NCBI GenBank assembly: GCA_022749655.1
Contig: CP094243.1
Location: forward strand, 1 to 64,000
Direction: 5' to 3'
DNA: 64,000 nucleotides
DNA from: Xanthomonas phaseoli pv. phaseoli
GTDB lineage: Bacteria; Pseudomonadota; Gammaproteobacteria; Xanthomonadales; Xanthomonadaceae
Shown: positions 23,804-33,633 of the stretch, one piece after another
Layout: each line of letters opens with the position of its first letter
Position numbering within the stretch: position 1 is the first letter of the stretch
Program-made: the position numbers and the translations under genes
Notes under the pieces: model-generated
Databases searched by the model: none
Told to the model about the DNA's origin: nothing
What the model saw: the letters and a program-made list of their open reading frames with translations, nothing else

Positions 23804-24349
23804 GTGACCCCGATTCGTTCCTTCCTGGACCACACCCCGCAGCTGGGGGCCCGCGTCTACGTCGATCCTGCCTGCACCATCATCGGCAAGGTGAGCCTGG
23901 GCGATGACGTCTCGGTCTGGCCGGGCACCGTGATTCGCGGCGACGTCAATCATGTGCAGATCGGCGCGCGCACCAACGTGCAGGACGGCACCATCATCCA
24001 CGTCAGCCACCACAGCCCGTTCAACAAGGCCGGCTACCCCACCGTGATCGGCGAGGACGTCACCGTCGGCCACGGCACCATCCTGCATGCCTGCACCATC
24101 GAAGACCTGTGCCTGATCGGCATGGGCGCCTGCGTGCTCGATGGTGCAACGGTCAAACGTTATGGCTTTGTCGGGGCCGGTGCGGTGGTGGGCCCGGGCA
24201 AGGTGGTTGGAGAGGCCGAGCTGTGGCTGGGCAATCCTGCGCGCCTGGCGCGCACGCTCAGCGACAAGGAAATCGAAAGCCTGCATTACTCCGCGCAGCA
24301 TTACGTGCGGCTCAAGGATCAATACCTGGGCGCCTCACCCGCCGGCTGA
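23804..24349 (+). CDS. Gamma-carbonic anhydrase family protein
   Basis: The 181-residue protein is a left-handed beta-helix of hexapeptide repeats, seen as IIGKVSLGDDVSVWPGTVIRGD and the following turns. Histidines that could bind zinc occur in HVSHHSPF and VTVGHGTILHAC. It belongs to the YrdA/PaaY group. Carbonic anhydrase activity is possible but not assured for this subgroup. The GTG at 23804 is the start, six bases after a GGAG-type Shine-Dalgarno. The gene stands alone. Confidence 0.9.
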   Translation: MTPIRSFLDHTPQLGARVYVDPACTIIGKVSLGDDVSVWPGTVIRGDVNHVQIGARTNVQDGTIIHVSHHSPFNKAGYPTVIGEDVTVGHGTILHACTIEDLCLIGMGACVLDGATVKRYGFVGAGAVVGPGKVVGEAELWLGNPARLARTLSDKEIESLHYSAQHYVRLKDQYLGASPAG

Positions 24350-24406
24350 GCCGCAGCACAGGCAGTCCGCCTGGCGCGTGCGTGACGGTACCGGGCGTGT
24401 GCGCGG

Positions 24407-24673
24407 CTACGGCTGCGTGGCGTGCTCCAGTGCCCTCAGCATGGCCAGCGCCTGGGCGCGCGATGCACCGCACATGTCCTGGGACGGACGCAGGCTGGTG
24501 CAGACCGCTGGCCGCGTCGGCAGGCCGAACAGGCGGCAGCGCCCCTGCCCGTCTAGTTGCACGCACGGCACACCCGCCGGCTTGCCATGCGGCATGCCGG
24601 GAATGGCCGAACTGATGGAGGGGGCGATACAGCAGGCCGCGCAGCCGGCGCGGCAGGGAATGTCCATGTGCAT
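24407..24673 (-). CDS. YkgJ-family cysteine-cluster protein
   Basis: This 88-residue protein has the pattern [15 protein letters not shown] near the N-terminus, then [17 protein letters not shown] and a later [12 protein letters not shown]. These cysteines match the YkgJ (UPF0153) family, which probably binds zinc or an iron-sulfur centre. Function is unknown. It lies on the opposite strand, convergent with the carbonic anhydrase gene. Confidence 0.85.
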   Translation of the reverse strand: MHMDIPCRAGCAACCIAPSISSAIPGMPHGKPAGVPCVQLDGQGRCRLFGLPTRPAVCTSLRPSQDMCGASRAQALAMLRALEHATQP

Positions 24674-24721
24674 GCCGCAGTGTAAACCGCCGCCACCTCC
24701 CGGCAGCGGCGGCGATACCGG

Positions 24722-26085
24722 CTAGCGGGGCGGAATGTAGCTGGACAGGCGCACGTCGAAGAACGCCTGCACGGCAGCCAGGTTGGACTTGGCCTGGATG
24801 TCCGCACCCACGTCGCGGCTCATGCCCAGCACGTCGTCGTCCGGCCACCCGGGGCCGAAGCACCATTGCGTGCTGGGAATGTTGAAGGCCTGCAGATGCG
24901 CCAGCATGCGCGTGGTGGCGATTTCCGCGCTGCGGTTGCCGGCCGGATAGCCGTGCTCGCCCAGGTAACCGCGCTTGCCTGCCTGCTGCAGCGCTTGGAT
25001 AAACGGGTTGACCATGTCGATGCCGGTATCCGGCTGGATCACCTCGTTGCGTCCACCGGGCCCGATCCAGTTGCCGCCCCCGCTGCCGTTGCTGTCGAGA
25101 TAGTTGTGCGCCTCGTACACGATGCGATCGTACGGGTCCGGAATGTCGAACAGGTCCATCGAATCGTCCTGCCAGCGCCGGGCGCTGGCATAGCCGTTGC
25201 CGCACACGAACACGAAATGGTTTCGATCGCGGTCGATGATGGCCTTGGAGCAGGCGGTGGCGGTCTTCTGCCAATGTGCGGCCATCGACAGCACGCTGCC
25301 ATCGGCATTGCGCTCGGCGCCCTGGTACGGCTCGTTCATGACGCCCCAGCCGAACATCGCCGGGTGCTGCTTGAACCGGTTGACGATGCGCGCCCACAGA
25401 TCCGGCAAGCCGGCGTCGTTGTAGAGCGTGCACCCCGGCGTGCCGATCACCCGGTATTCGTAGAGCTTGAGCAGCTGATCGCGACTGTCCAGATAGCCCA
25501 CGTAATTGAAGTTGCGCAGCGGGTAGGTGTCGGCCCACAGCCCGGCCGCCGCCAGATCGCCGACGCGGTTGCCGCGCGCGTCGACCACTGCACCGCTGGC
25601 ATCGCGTCGATACCCGCTCTTGGCCGCCACCCGCTGCGGCAGCCGCATGTAATCGTGCAACTCCACGATGGCGCGCTTGCCGCGCGCAGCGATGTTGTCC
25701 AGCGCGTCCTGCACCTGCGTGCAGTAGCTCTCGTTCAACGGCGCGCCCTGCCCACGCGTGAAGCGCGCGGCGGTGGTCGGCAGGCGGAAGAGCGGGCAGC
25801 GCCCTGCCGCAGCCACATGCTGGGCAGTGATGGCGCGGTAATGCGTGCCGATCTCGGCGTTCTCCACATAGCTATTGGAGGCCAAGCCGGACAGGTTCAG
25901 GCCAGCGAACGGCAGGCTGGCGCTTTGCGCGGCTGCACGGCCTGCCCAGCCGGTGGTGGCCCGACGACGGCGGCGCCGGCCGCGCCTTGCAGCACACGCC
26001 GGCGGCTGATGCCGCCAGCGACCGGTGGCGCAGTGGAGTGGGATGATGCCGTGAGTGCGCGGCGTGGAGATGGATGGTCGGACAT
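24722..26085 (-). CDS. Secreted GH5 endoglucanase with Tat signal, one frameshift
   Basis: The protein is a glycoside hydrolase family 5 endoglucanase that should cleave beta-1,4-glucans in plant cell walls. The N-terminus has a twin-arginine signal, SRRRVLQGAAGAAVVG. Catalytic residues appear as the acid/base glutamate in FGWGVMNEPYQG and the nucleophile glutamate in GYLGEHGYPAGN. The frame breaks near 25960-25962 (a CCC run) between the signal peptide and AGLNLSGL; correction gives 454 residues. The start ATG at 26085 places the Tat motif at a normal distance. No carbohydrate-binding module is seen. Confidence 0.9.
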
Positions 26086-26468
26086 CGGGGCGCCTCCTGC
26101 GGTGCCGTTGGAAAGATCCTCGCCGGCACAGCTCCCCTCGGCCGCAGCGGTCCCTGTCGATGGTGGCTGCGCCCCGGCGCCCGGATCTGCGCGCCGGTTC
26201 GCACTCCCGCCACTGCATGCCCGAACGCATACGTTTACATCGCATTACATGACAGGCCAACGACGCCGCGCATGTGCAGGCCCGCAACGCGATGACCGAT
26301 GAGCGGCAACTGCACGGCATGCCGGCAGCGCCCGACGCTGCACCTCAGGTGCACGCCGGCGTGCGTGCTACCGTGCGGACCTGCGCGTGCGGTGACGGTT
26401 GCAGCAGCAACAGTCACGACGCGCTCTAATTACCAGCCACCGCTCGCCAATCAGCCGTCGAATTCGCC
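26086..26468. other. Divergent intergenic region, glucanase to ilvD
   Basis: About 380 bp with no supported gene. It must contain the promoters of the divergent glucanase and ilvD genes. No attenuator-type leader peptide rich in branched-chain codons was recognised before ilvD. Confidence 0.5.
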
Positions 26469-28307
26469 ATGCCCGAGTACCGCTCCAAAACCTCTACCCA
26501 CGGCCGCAACATGGCCGGCGCCCGCGCCCTGTGGCGTGCCACCGGCATGAAGGATGGCGACTTCCACAAGCCCATCATCGCCATCGCCAACTCGTTCACG
26601 CAGTTCGTGCCCGGGCATGTGCACCTGAAGGATCTTGGTCAGCTGGTCGCGCGCGAGATCGAACGCGTCGGCGGCGTGGCCAAGGAGTTCGACACCATCG
26701 CCGTGGACGATGGCATCGCGATGGGCCATGACGGCATGCTGTATTCGTTGCCCAGCCGCGAGATCATTGCCGACTCGGTCGAATACATGGTCAATGCGCA
26801 TTGCGCCGACGCGCTGGTGTGCATTTCCAATTGCGACAAGATTACCCCCGGTATGTTGATGGCCGCGCTGCGGCTCAATATCCCCACCGTGTTCGTCTCC
26901 GGCGGCCCGATGGAAGCCGGCAAGACCAAGCTGGCCGAGCACAAGCTCGACTTGATCGATGCGATGGTGATCGCCGCCGACGACAGCGCCTCCGACGAAA
27001 AGGTGGCCGAATTCGAGCGCAGCGCCTGCCCCACCTGCGGCTCGTGCTCGGGCATGTTCACCGCCAACTCGATGAACTGCCTGACCGAAGCGCTGGGCCT
27101 GTCGCTGCCCGGCAATGGCACGGTTGTCGCCACGCACGCCGACCGCGAGCAGCTGTTCCTGCGTGCCGGACGCGTGGCGGTGGAACTGTGTCACCGTTGG
27201 TACGGCGGCGAAGACCCCACCGCCCTGCCACGCGGCATCGCCACCTTCGAAGCATTCGAAAATGCGATGACGCTGGACATCGCCATGGGTGGCTCGACCA
27301 ATACCATTCTGCACCTGCTCGCCGCCGCGCAGGAAGCCGAGGTTGCCTTCGGCATGCAGGATATCGACCGCCTGTCCAAGCGCGTGCCGCAGCTGTGCAA
27401 GGTCGCGCCGAACACGCCCAAGTACCACATCGAAGACGTGCATCGTGCCGGCGGCATCATGGCTATTCTCGGCGAGCTCGCGCGCGGCGGCCTGCTGCAT
27501 ACACATGCGGCCACCGTGCACGCACGCACGCTGGCCGAAGCCATCGCGCAATGGGATGTCACCCAGACCGACGATGAAGCAGTACACACGTTCTACAAGG
27601 CTGGCCCGGCCGGCATTCCCACCCAGATCGCCTTCAGCCAGGCCACGCGCTGGGACAGCCTGGATACCGACCGTAGCGACGGCTGCATCCGCGATGTCGC
27701 GCACGCGTTCTCGCAGGAAGGCGGCCTGGCCGTGCTGTACGGCAATATCGCGCGCGACGGCTGCGTGGTGAAAACTGCCGGCGTGGACGAATCCATCCAC
27801 GTCTTCGAAGGCAATGCCCGCGTGTACGAGAGCCAGGACGCAGCAGTCAAGGGCATTCTTGCCGACGAGGTGGTTGCCGGGGATGTGGTGGTGATCCGCT
27901 ACGAGGGCCCCAAAGGCGGCCCCGGTATGCAGGAAATGCTCTACCCCACCAGCTATCTCAAATCCAAGGGCCTGGGCAAGCAATGCGCCCTGCTCACCGA
28001 CGGCCGCTTCTCCGGCGGCACCTCGGGCCTGTCGATCGGCCACGCCTCACCGGAAGCTGCCGCAGGCGGCGCGATTGGCTTGGTGCGCGACGGCGACAGG
28101 ATCCTGATCGACATTCCCCAGCGTTCGATCAACCTCATGATCTCCGACGAGGAACTTGCGCTGCGGCGCGCAGCGCAAGATGCCAAAGGCTGGAAGCCGG
28201 TGGAAGTGCGTCCACGCAAGGTCACTACTGCACTAAAGGCGTATGCGTTGCTGGCCACCAGTGCGGATAAGGGTGCGGTGCGAGATAAGGCGTTGCTGGA
28301 TGGTTGA
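26469..28307 (+). CDS. ilvD: Dihydroxy-acid dehydratase
   Basis: IlvD dehydrates 2,3-dihydroxy-isovalerate and 2,3-dihydroxy-3-methylvalerate in valine and isoleucine synthesis. The 612-residue product has the iron-sulfur cysteines in [11 protein letters not shown] and [20 protein letters not shown], plus [20 protein letters not shown] near the C-terminus. The frame is intact. An integron integrase gene ends 18 bp downstream on the opposite strand; the Xanthomonas chromosomal integron is known to sit beside ilvD. Confidence 0.97.
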   Translation: MPEYRSKTSTHGRNMAGARALWRATGMKDGDFHKPIIAIANSFTQFVPGHVHLKDLGQLVAREIERVGGVAKEFDTIAVDDGIAMGHDGMLYSLPSREIIADSVEYMVNAHCADALVCISNCDKITPGMLMAALRLNIPTVFVSGGPMEAGKTKLAEHKLDLIDAMVIAADDSASDEKVAEFERSACPTCGSCSGMFTANSMNCLTEALGLSLPGNGTVVATHADREQLFLRAGRVAVELCHRWYGGEDPTALPRGIATFEAFENAMTLDIAMGGSTNTILHLLAAAQEAEVAFGMQDIDRLSKRVPQLCKVAPNTPKYHIEDVHRAGGIMAILGELARGGLLHTHAATVHARTLAEAIAQWDVTQTDDEAVHTFYKAGPAGIPTQIAFSQATRWDSLDTDRSDGCIRDVAHAFSQEGGLAVLYGNIARDGCVVKTAGVDESIHVFEGNARVYESQDAAVKGILADEVVAGDVVVIRYEGPKGGPGMQEMLYPTSYLKSKGLGKQCALLTDGRFSGGTSGLSIGHASPEAAAGGAIGLVRDGDRILIDIPQRSINLMISDEELALRRAAQDAKGWKPVEVRPRKVTTALKAYALLATSADKGAVRDKALLDG

Positions 28308-28325
28308 GACATTCGGCCGACTGCA

Positions 28326-29353
28326 CTAGCGTCGGCTGATAGTTCCGTCTGCATGCAGCACATCGGCAGCGGAGCAGCACCTGCGACCCAAGAGCGGACG
28401 CACCACCGCCGGCAAGGTCGCCTCACCCATCGGCGCCCATGAGGCCGAGCCCATCCAAGGGACTGCGAACCGCGACGCACCGCGTCCCAGCACATGTATG
28501 TAGATCTGCGTGGTGCTCACGTCCATGTGCCCCAGCAGTTCCTGTACGGTGCGGATATCGTGGCCGGCCTCCAGCAGATGGATGGCGAACGAATGCCGCA
28601 AGGTGTGGCAGGTCGCCGGCTTGACGATGCAGCCTGCTGCCGTGCCGACTGTACCGCACGCTGCAGAATTTCTTCAGAGACATGGTGCCGGCCAGGCCGG
28701 CCGCTGCGCGGATCCTGCAACCGGCGCACAGACGGGAACAGATATTGCCACCCCGGCTCAATGTCGGCATTGGGATACTTGCGTGCCAACGCGTGCGGCA
28801 AGAAGACCCGACCAGCACCGGCCGCCAGATCCGCCGCATGCACCAACAGTGCGCGTTCGCGTTGCCGCGGTAGCGCCTCTCGCAGGCTGTGCGGCAACGG
28901 CACCCGGCGGTCCTTGCCGCCCTTGCCATCGCGCACCACGATCTCGCCACGCGCGGCATCCACGTCCTTGATGCGCAGGCGCAGGCATTCCATCAACCGC
29001 ATCCCGCTACCGTACAGCAGGCTGGCCATCAGCCAGCACGGCCCCTCCAGCACCGCCAGCAAACGTGCAACCTCCTCGCGCGAAAGCACTACCGGAATCC
29101 GCCTGGGCCGCTTGGCGCGTACCAGGTTTTCCATCCACGGCAACTCGATGCGCAGCACTTCGCGGTAAAGAAACAACAGCGCAGCCAACGCTGGTTCTGG
29201 GTGCCCGCAGACACCCGGCCATCAGTGGCCAGCCGCGTCAGGAACGCCTCGACTTCCGCCTGCCCCATCTGCGCCGGATGGCGCTTGCCGCCGGCCAGGA
29301 TGAAGCGCCGTATCCAACTGACATACGCCTGCTCGGTGCGTAGGCTGCGACGT
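28326..29353 (-). pseudogene. intI: Integron integrase, interrupted by an IS and frameshifted
   Basis: The reading resembles an IntI-type tyrosine recombinase. An N-terminal core-binding part, RSLRTEQAYVSWIRRFILAG, is followed by arginine I in LLYGSGMRLMECLRLRIKDV. The IntI-specific extra motif region follows as GWQYLFPSVRRLQDP and [14 protein letters not shown], then [21 protein letters not shown] and the tyrosine in TTQIYIHVL. All catalytic positions are present, but the frame shifts near 29190 and 28630. An IS3-family element inserts at 29354 and separates the first codons, whose frame continues beyond 30546 on the far side. The IS makes the gene a null allele whatever the status of the frameshifts. 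It is convergent with ilvD. Confidence 0.9.
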
Positions 29354-29378
29354 CCCCCGCCCTGAGTAGCGGCCAGGT

Positions 29379-30239
29379 TTAGAGTCCGGGGTTGATGATA
29401 GCGGCGTTGGCCAACTGTTGGGCATACGCGGAGGGCGTCATGCCGCCAATTGCTTTCTTGGGTCGCTCCTCGTTGTATTCGCGGCGCCAGCGCTCGATCT
29501 CGGTGCGTGCATGCAGCAGTGTCGGGAACCAGTGTTCGTTGAGGCATTCGTCGCGCAGGCGGCCGTTAAACGATTCAACGTAGGCGTTCTGATTCGGCTT
29601 GCCGGGTTGGATGAGTCGCAACTGCACGCCACGCGCATGCGCCCAGGCCACCATCGCCTTGCCGCAAAACTCCTTGCCGTTGTCCGTGCGGATCACCTGC
29701 GGCAAGCCGCGGCGGATGGCGAGCCGATTCAGCACACGCGTCACGCCATGGCCCGCTATTGCGCGCTCCACCTCGATGGCGACCGCTTCGTGCGTGGCGT
29801 CGTCCACGATCACCAGACACTTGATCACCCGACCGTCGGCAGTGCGGTCGAACACGAAGTCCATCGACCATACCTGGTTGGCCTGCGATGGCCGCAGCAG
29901 CGGCTGACGCTCGCCTACCGGGACTTTCTTGCGCTTGCGGCGGCGGACTTGCAGCTGCTGCTCGCGGTACAACCGCTCCACACGCTTGTAGTTCACGATG
30001 CGGCCTTCCTGTCGCAGTTTGAGATAGATCATGCCCACGCCATAACGGCGATGGCGATGCGCCAACGCACCGATGCGCTCGCGCAGCTCAACGTTGCGAT
30101 CTTCGCGTGGGCAGTAGCGCAGCGCGCTGGCGCTCATGCCGATCGCTGCCAAGGCGCGGCGCTCGCTGGCACCGCACCCCATCCACTCGCGCACCAGCGC
30201 ACGACGCGCCGGCGCGCTCACCACTTTTTCGCAGCGCAT
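29379..30239 (-). CDS. IS3-family transposase OrfB (DDE catalytic subunit)
   Basis: The 286-residue reading has the integrase-core DDE motif: [20 protein letters not shown] with the first aspartate, [15 protein letters not shown] with the second, and [21 protein letters not shown] with the glutamate. The N-terminal part ([14 protein letters not shown]) is the join region normally reached by frameshifting from OrfA. It mobilises the element together with OrfA. Confidence 0.93.
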   Translation of the reverse strand: MRCEKVVSAPARRALVREWMGCGASERRALAAIGMSASALRYCPREDRNVELRERIGALAHRHRRYGVGMIYLKLRQEGRIVNYKRVERLYREQQLQVRRRKRKKVPVGERQPLLRPSQANQVWSMDFVFDRTADGRVIKCLVIVDDATHEAVAIEVERAIAGHGVTRVLNRLAIRRGLPQVIRTDNGKEFCGKAMVAWAHARGVQLRLIQPGKPNQNAYVESFNGRLRDECLNEHWFPTLLHARTEIERWRREYNEERPKKAIGGMTPSAYAQQLANAAIINPGL

Positions 30240-30486
30240 CCTTGATCAGATCGTTCTCAAACAGCTGCTCGGCCAGCAACTTCTTCAGCCGCGCGTTCTC
30301 CGTTTCAAGGTCTTTGAGCCGCTTGGCATCGGGCACGCTCATCCCGCCGAACTTGCTGCGCCACAGGTAGTAAGAGGCCTCGCTGAAGCCATGGCGCCGG
30401 CACAGGTCCTTGATCGCCACGCCCGCTTCGGCTTCGCGCAGGAAGCCAATGATCTGTTCTTCGGAAAAGCGCTTCTTCACGTCCAA
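30088..30486 (-). CDS. IS3-family OrfA, reading extended by a shortened slippery run
   Basis: OrfA begins [20 protein letters not shown] and has the helix-turn-helix [19 protein letters not shown] and a leucine-rich tail. At 30225-30229 there are only five A residues (minus strand) before GTGG. Related elements have six, which would end OrfA with a short KKW tail and place OrfB in the -1 frame. Here OrfA reads on through antisense-like sequence to 30088. One missing A would explain both facts. Confidence 0.8.
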   Translation of the reverse strand: MDVKKRFSEEQIIGFLREAEAGVAIKDLCRRHGFSEASYYLWRSKFGGMSVPDAKRLKDLETENARLKKLLAEQLFENDLIKDALRKSGERAGASCAGARVDGVRCQRAPRLGSDRHERQRAALLPTRRSQR

Positions 30487-30545
30487 TCTCCTCGGGGTAG
30501 GGAATTGGACTCCAAACTGCGGTGCTACTCAAAATCGGGGGACGT

Positions 30546-30742
30546 CGCCGGATAGAGGAAGACTTCAGCCAGCGGTCTTCCCCAGACCGGCGGACCTTGG
30601 AAGAGTCATCCTGGTGCGCGCGGTTCAGCCAGTCCGTGAGGCTGCTTTCGCCCTCGAGTGTGCCGGCTCGGGTGGGCACACCATCTGGCTAGCGGAGATA
30701 GTCGGGGCAGAGTCAGAGCGGGCTTCCACTCGTTCGGCCGGC
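30546..30742. other. Probable intI 5' end and attI region
   Basis: The minus-strand frame that continues intI past the IS is open from the IS edge to about 30679, but its residues before RSLRTEQ do not match an IntI N-terminus well, so the true start is uncertain. The attI site and cassette promoter should lie between here and the first attC at 30743. No exact attI core was identified. Confidence 0.45.
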
Positions 30743-30799
30743 GCCTAGCATTCACCAAGCCCGACCTGCCTGGCGGGTCGGCTTTAACTCAGGTATCAA
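30743..30799 (+). repeat. attC site 1 of the integron
   Basis: The left core-like heptamer GCCTAGC is at 30743-30749. Inside, AAGCCCGACC and GGTCGGCTT pair with one bulged base around an 8-nt loop, and TTTAACTCAGG follows, as in classical 59-base elements. The right core is degenerate (GTATCAA at about 30793). The cassette ORF starts eight bases later. Confidence 0.75.
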
Positions 30800-30806
30800 G
30801 TGGCTC

Positions 30807-31223
30807 ATGCGCAATACGGCGGCTTGGGGTTATCTCCACGACGGCTCCCTGGATCGGGCCGAGGGAATCGTGCCCGGTGATCTGATTCTCTCCGTCTCAC
30901 TCCCTTACCTGCGCAGGTATTTCCAGCCAGAAGGTGAAGGGTTCGTGCTCATGCTAAGGGGCTGCACCCTTTTCAAGCTCAAAGATCATGATGGTGCCGT
31001 GCTGGAAGACCCACACCAAATCGCTGAGCGCTCACCCGAGCTGCTCTCGATTGTCAGTGAGGCACCGCTGGCCATCTACACCACCCTAGGTACACTCACG
31101 CTCGCCTATCGGTCACTGGAGCTCGCGCTCGATACCGGCCAGACACTACCTGCTGCGTCGCTTGCTCAGGCAAGCTCCAACTACTGGAAGGGGTGGTCCG
31201 AGCGGCACGGCGGAAGTGCCTAG
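30807..31223 (+). CDS. Integron cassette ORF, 138-residue protein of unknown function
   Basis: The frame starts with ATG eight bases after attC site 1 and ends with a TAG that lies inside the left core of the next attC, the typical cassette layout. The predicted soluble protein contains GIVPGDLILSVSLPYLRRYF and GFVLMLRGCTLFKL, and no family was recognised. Base composition is visibly lower in GC than the flanking chromosome, as expected for captured cassettes. It reads away from intI, so it would depend on an integron or local promoter. Confidence 0.75.
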   Translation: MRNTAAWGYLHDGSLDRAEGIVPGDLILSVSLPYLRRYFQPEGEGFVLMLRGCTLFKLKDHDGAVLEDPHQIAERSPELLSIVSEAPLAIYTTLGTLTLAYRSLELALDTGQTLPAASLAQASSNYWKGWSERHGGSA

Positions 31224-31276
31224 CAATTCGTACAAGCCGACGTGGCTCCGCAATGTGGCTCAACTCAGGGTTAGTC
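31218..31276 (+). repeat. attC site 2, a 59-bp 59-base element
   Basis: It runs from GCCTAGC (31218-31224) to GTTAGTC (31270-31276). Internal arms are CAAGCCGACGT and GTGGCTCAACTCAGG, matching the classic aadA-type attC layout in spacing and sequence. The preceding ORF's stop codon lies in the left core. Confidence 0.88.
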
Positions 31277-31278
31277 TC

Positions 31279-31599
31279 ATGCCAAAATTCTGCAGCGAAT
31301 GTGGCTCGGAGCTCAGAGAGATTGGCGACTTTCGCCCTTGCTGGTTCAGCGTGTACGAATGCACCAGCGGTGCACCTCTTCACGACTTCATCGCGATCGG
31401 AGACCCGCAGCGGGTCTTCCCTCTACTTCCGCTCAGCCTCGGAGTCAAACAGCGGCTTGTCGGTGCAGAGCCATCACTGATAACGCTGGCCGCCTCACGC
31501 ATCCAGACGATTGATTACAAGACAGTGTCCATTGTTCAGTTCGAGCACACGCTCTTGGGCTGCTACAAGGACACGGGCTCCATCGGTGCAGCCTCGTAG
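31279..31599 (+). CDS. Integron cassette ORF, 106 residues, N-terminal zinc-ribbon-like
   Basis: The ATG is three bases after the attC core. The N-terminus MPKFCSECGSELREIG is a CxxC zinc-ribbon half; further cysteines at FRPCW and YECTSG may or may not complete it. The rest (HDFIAIGDPQRVFPLLPLSL) matches no family I can name. Cassette position and strand agree with its neighbours. Function is unknown. Confidence 0.72.
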   Translation: MPKFCSECGSELREIGDFRPCWFSVYECTSGAPLHDFIAIGDPQRVFPLLPLSLGVKQRLVGAEPSLITLAASRIQTIDYKTVSIVQFEHTLLGCYKDTGSIGAAS

Positions 31600-31600
31600 A

Positions 31601-31700
31601 TCCTAACCATGCACGCATGCAAACCTGCGCGGGATAAGCTGCCCGCTCGGTCGACATCCAGGTCGCGCAGCTCGCTTAGCTTAGGCGCAGGTAATCCAAC
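31601..31700 (+). repeat. Possible degenerate attC after the second cassette
   Basis: TCCTAAC at 31601-31607 is a good left core two bases after the ORF stop, and GCTTAGGCGCAGG near 31679-31691 could be a right end. CCTGCGC and GCGCAGG form inner complementary arms. The fit is much weaker than for attC site 2. Confidence 0.4.
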
Positions 31701-32135
31701 ATGAGCCAACCTTCGGCCGCGATCAAAGAAGAAGTCCTGCGCGAGATGGCCACAGCCATCGCCAACAACGATTGGCAAGCCACCTACGATCTCTTTTCTC
31801 TCGCTCAAAGCATTCCGGATCTGGAGCAGAAGGTTGACGTGTTCAATCGCCTGCTCGTGATGCCTGGGCATGAACTCCATCAAGAGGTCACGCGAGAGAT
31901 CCAGCTACTTCGTAGCCCATCCAGCGTTACGTACATTCGACAGGTGCTTGCCAATGGGTTTCAGACGTTTCAGTACACGTGTTCCGAGCCAGGCGTCATC
32001 GCGAAATGGTTTAGCCATGCGCTCGCTGATATCGATACACCCCAGTCGATTGCGGTCATTGAAGAGTTTGCGAAATGCAGTGACCCGGAAATCGCAGAAG
32101 AAATGACCTACCGTCTAAGGCGTATCAATGCATGA
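31701..32135 (+). CDS. Integron cassette ORF, 144-residue alpha-helical protein
   Basis: The protein begins MSQPSAAIKEEVLREMATA and is predicted mostly helical. Repeated patterns such as SVTYIRQVLANGF and SIAVIEEFAKCSDPEIAEEM suggest HEAT-like repeats. Several toxin-immunity proteins look like this, but no family was identified, so that reading is speculation. It follows the same strand and composition as the other cassette ORFs. Confidence 0.72.
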   Translation: MSQPSAAIKEEVLREMATAIANNDWQATYDLFSLAQSIPDLEQKVDVFNRLLVMPGHELHQEVTREIQLLRSPSSVTYIRQVLANGFQTFQYTCSEPGVIAKWFSHALADIDTPQSIAVIEEFAKCSDPEIAEEMTYRLRRINA

Positions 32136-32180
32136 AGCCTGCGCCAAGGTGACCTCGAACATTCGCCGGCAGAGCGAGCC

Positions 32181-32699
32181 ATGGTGCATCTAGACAGAAA
32201 GCAACGAGGAGTGGTCCTCGGCATGGCATCGGGACTTCTTGCTTCTCTATTCGTTGTGTTCCTGGCATCACGCGCGTTCTTGAGCTGGGACGCACCAGAG
32301 CGCGCAGGTACCGGCTTATTGTTGCCCGCTGCGGCAATGTTCCTCGCCATCGCGCGCATCGCCAAGCACCGCTTCGTTACGCCCGCAGACATCGACGGGA
32401 GCGCACTGAGTGTTGGCACTGCTCGTGCCAGGACATTGCAATCCTTACTTCAGAACACGACGGAGCAGCTAGCGTTTGCGCTCCCGGTCTACGTCGCCGC
32501 CCTGCTAAGCACGCGCCCCGCTATCCAAGCCGCAGTTCCAGCATGCGCTTGTGCCTTCTTGCTTGGGAGGCTGATCTTCTTCGCAACCTACAGTGGCGGT
32601 GCTGGCGCCAGGGCCCTGGGGTTCGCACTGACCTTCTATCCCACTGTGCTGCTGCTCAGCTGGCAACTCGTGCTGCTTGCAGTTAGTGTTGCCGGCTAG
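32181..32699 (+). CDS. Integron-borne MAPEG-family membrane protein
   Basis: The 172-residue protein has about four hydrophobic segments. The MAPEG-type sequence NTTEQLAFALPVYVAALLST is followed by the conserved GRLIFFATYSGGAGARALGFALTF region. MAPEG proteins are small membrane proteins related to glutathione transferases. No attC is evident between it and the preceding ORF, so both may share a cassette or an attC may have been lost. Its TAG overlaps a GGCTAGC core-like sequence. Confidence 0.8.
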   Translation: MVHLDRKQRGVVLGMASGLLASLFVVFLASRAFLSWDAPERAGTGLLLPAAAMFLAIARIAKHRFVTPADIDGSALSVGTARARTLQSLLQNTTEQLAFALPVYVAALLSTRPAIQAAVPACACAFLLGRLIFFATYSGGAGARALGFALTFYPTVLLLSWQLVLLAVSVAG

Positions 32700-32805
32700 C
32701 AAGTCATTGAGGCATTGGGCCGCATGCAGACATCCCTAGAACCTGTCGGCTCCGAGATCCAGTGGCATGGTAATCCCCCACTTTTAGCGGTCGCCAGAAG
32801 TGGAG

Positions 32806-33633
32806 CTAAGCGGCCATCGCCAACTTCATGGCAGGCGTGATGCCGCCGAGCGCCATATTCGGACGCTCGTGGTTGTACGTCCATAGCCAGCGGGTGGCTT
32901 TGTCCTGCACCTGGTCGATGGTGTCGAACAGGGTTTGGGCGAGCCAAGCGTAGCGGATGGTGCGGTTGTAGCGTTCAACGTAGGCGTTCTGCTGTGGCTT
33001 GCCCGGCTGGATGTGCTCGACCCGGATACCATGCCGCTGCGCCCAGGACAGCAACGCGCCACTGATGTATTCAGGGCCGTTGTCGCAGCGGATCACGGCG
33101 GGCTTGCCGCGCCACTCGATGATCTGCTCCAGCGATCGGATCACCCGGGCTGACGGCAGCGACAGGTCGACCTCGATCCCCAGTCCCTCGCGATTGAAGT
33201 CGTCGAGCACGTTGAACAGCCTGAAGCTGCGGCCGTCGGCCAGCTGGTCGTGCATGAAGTCCATCGACCAGACTTGGTTGATCGTCTCCGGCACCGCCAG
33301 TGGCTGCGGCCGCTCACGCACCAGCCGCTTCTTCGGCTTGATCCGCAGGTTCAACTCCAACTCGCGGTAGATCCGGTAGATCCGCTTGTGGTTCCAACCA
33401 AAGCCCTTCACGTTGCGCAGGTACAGGTAGCACAGGCCAAAGCCCCAGTCGCGATGGGCGGTCGTCAACCGGATCAGCCAGTCGGCGATCCGGGCGTTCT
33501 CCTCGCTGGCCTTGGCCTGGTAGCGGAAGCAGGTCTGGCTCACCGCGAAGGTCTGGCAGGCGTGGCGGATGTTCGTGCGCCCGCTCGTGACCGCCGATTG
33601 GGCCATCTCGCGTCGCTGAGATGGCCTCACCAT
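32806..33633 (-). CDS. IS3-family transposase OrfB
   Basis: The 275-residue catalytic subunit carries DDE residues in [36 protein letters not shown] and [17 protein letters not shown]. The ATG at 33633 lies in the slippery run, so the natural product is probably an OrfAB fusion made by a -1 shift. The frame is intact. Confidence 0.93.
   Translation of the reverse strand: MVRPSQRREMAQSAVTSGRTNIRHACQTFAVSQTCFRYQAKASEENARIADWLIRLTTAHRDWGFGLCYLYLRNVKGFGWNHKRIYRIYRELELNLRIKPKKRLVRERPQPLAVPETINQVWSMDFMHDQLADGRSFRLFNVLDDFNREGLGIEVDLSLPSARVIRSLEQIIEWRGKPAVIRCDNGPEYISGALLSWAQRHGIRVEHIQPGKPQQNAYVERYNRTIRYAWLAQTLFDTIDQVQDKATRWLWTYNHERPNMALGGITPAMKLAMAA

Larger units (their letters stand above)
29354..30541 (-). 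mobile_element. IS3-family element (IS407-group-like), 1188 bp, inserted in intI
   Basis: Ends begin CCCCCG with inverted copies containing TGAGTAGC and GAGTCC at both termini (29354-29388 and 30507-30541). Two partly overlapping genes, orfA and orfB, are on the minus strand in the usual order. A 4-bp duplication flanks the element. It splits intI near its 5' end. Confidence 0.9.
29350..30545. repeat. 4-bp target duplication of the IS inside intI
   Basis: ACGT occurs at 29350-29353 and again at 30542-30545, directly outside the element ends. A 4-bp duplication fits the IS407 group of the IS3 family. The site is itself palindromic, so the duplication alone is modest evidence, but it coincides exactly with the inverted-repeat boundaries. 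Confidence 0.8.

Noticed and set aside
30305..30679. Separate small gene to the right of the intI IS
   Set aside because: The frame crosses the IS boundary and simply continues intI towards its 5' end on the minus strand; it is not an independent gene.
32136..32180. attC between the HEAT-like and MAPEG cassette ORFs
   Set aside because: Only 45 bp are available and there are no core heptamers or paired arms.
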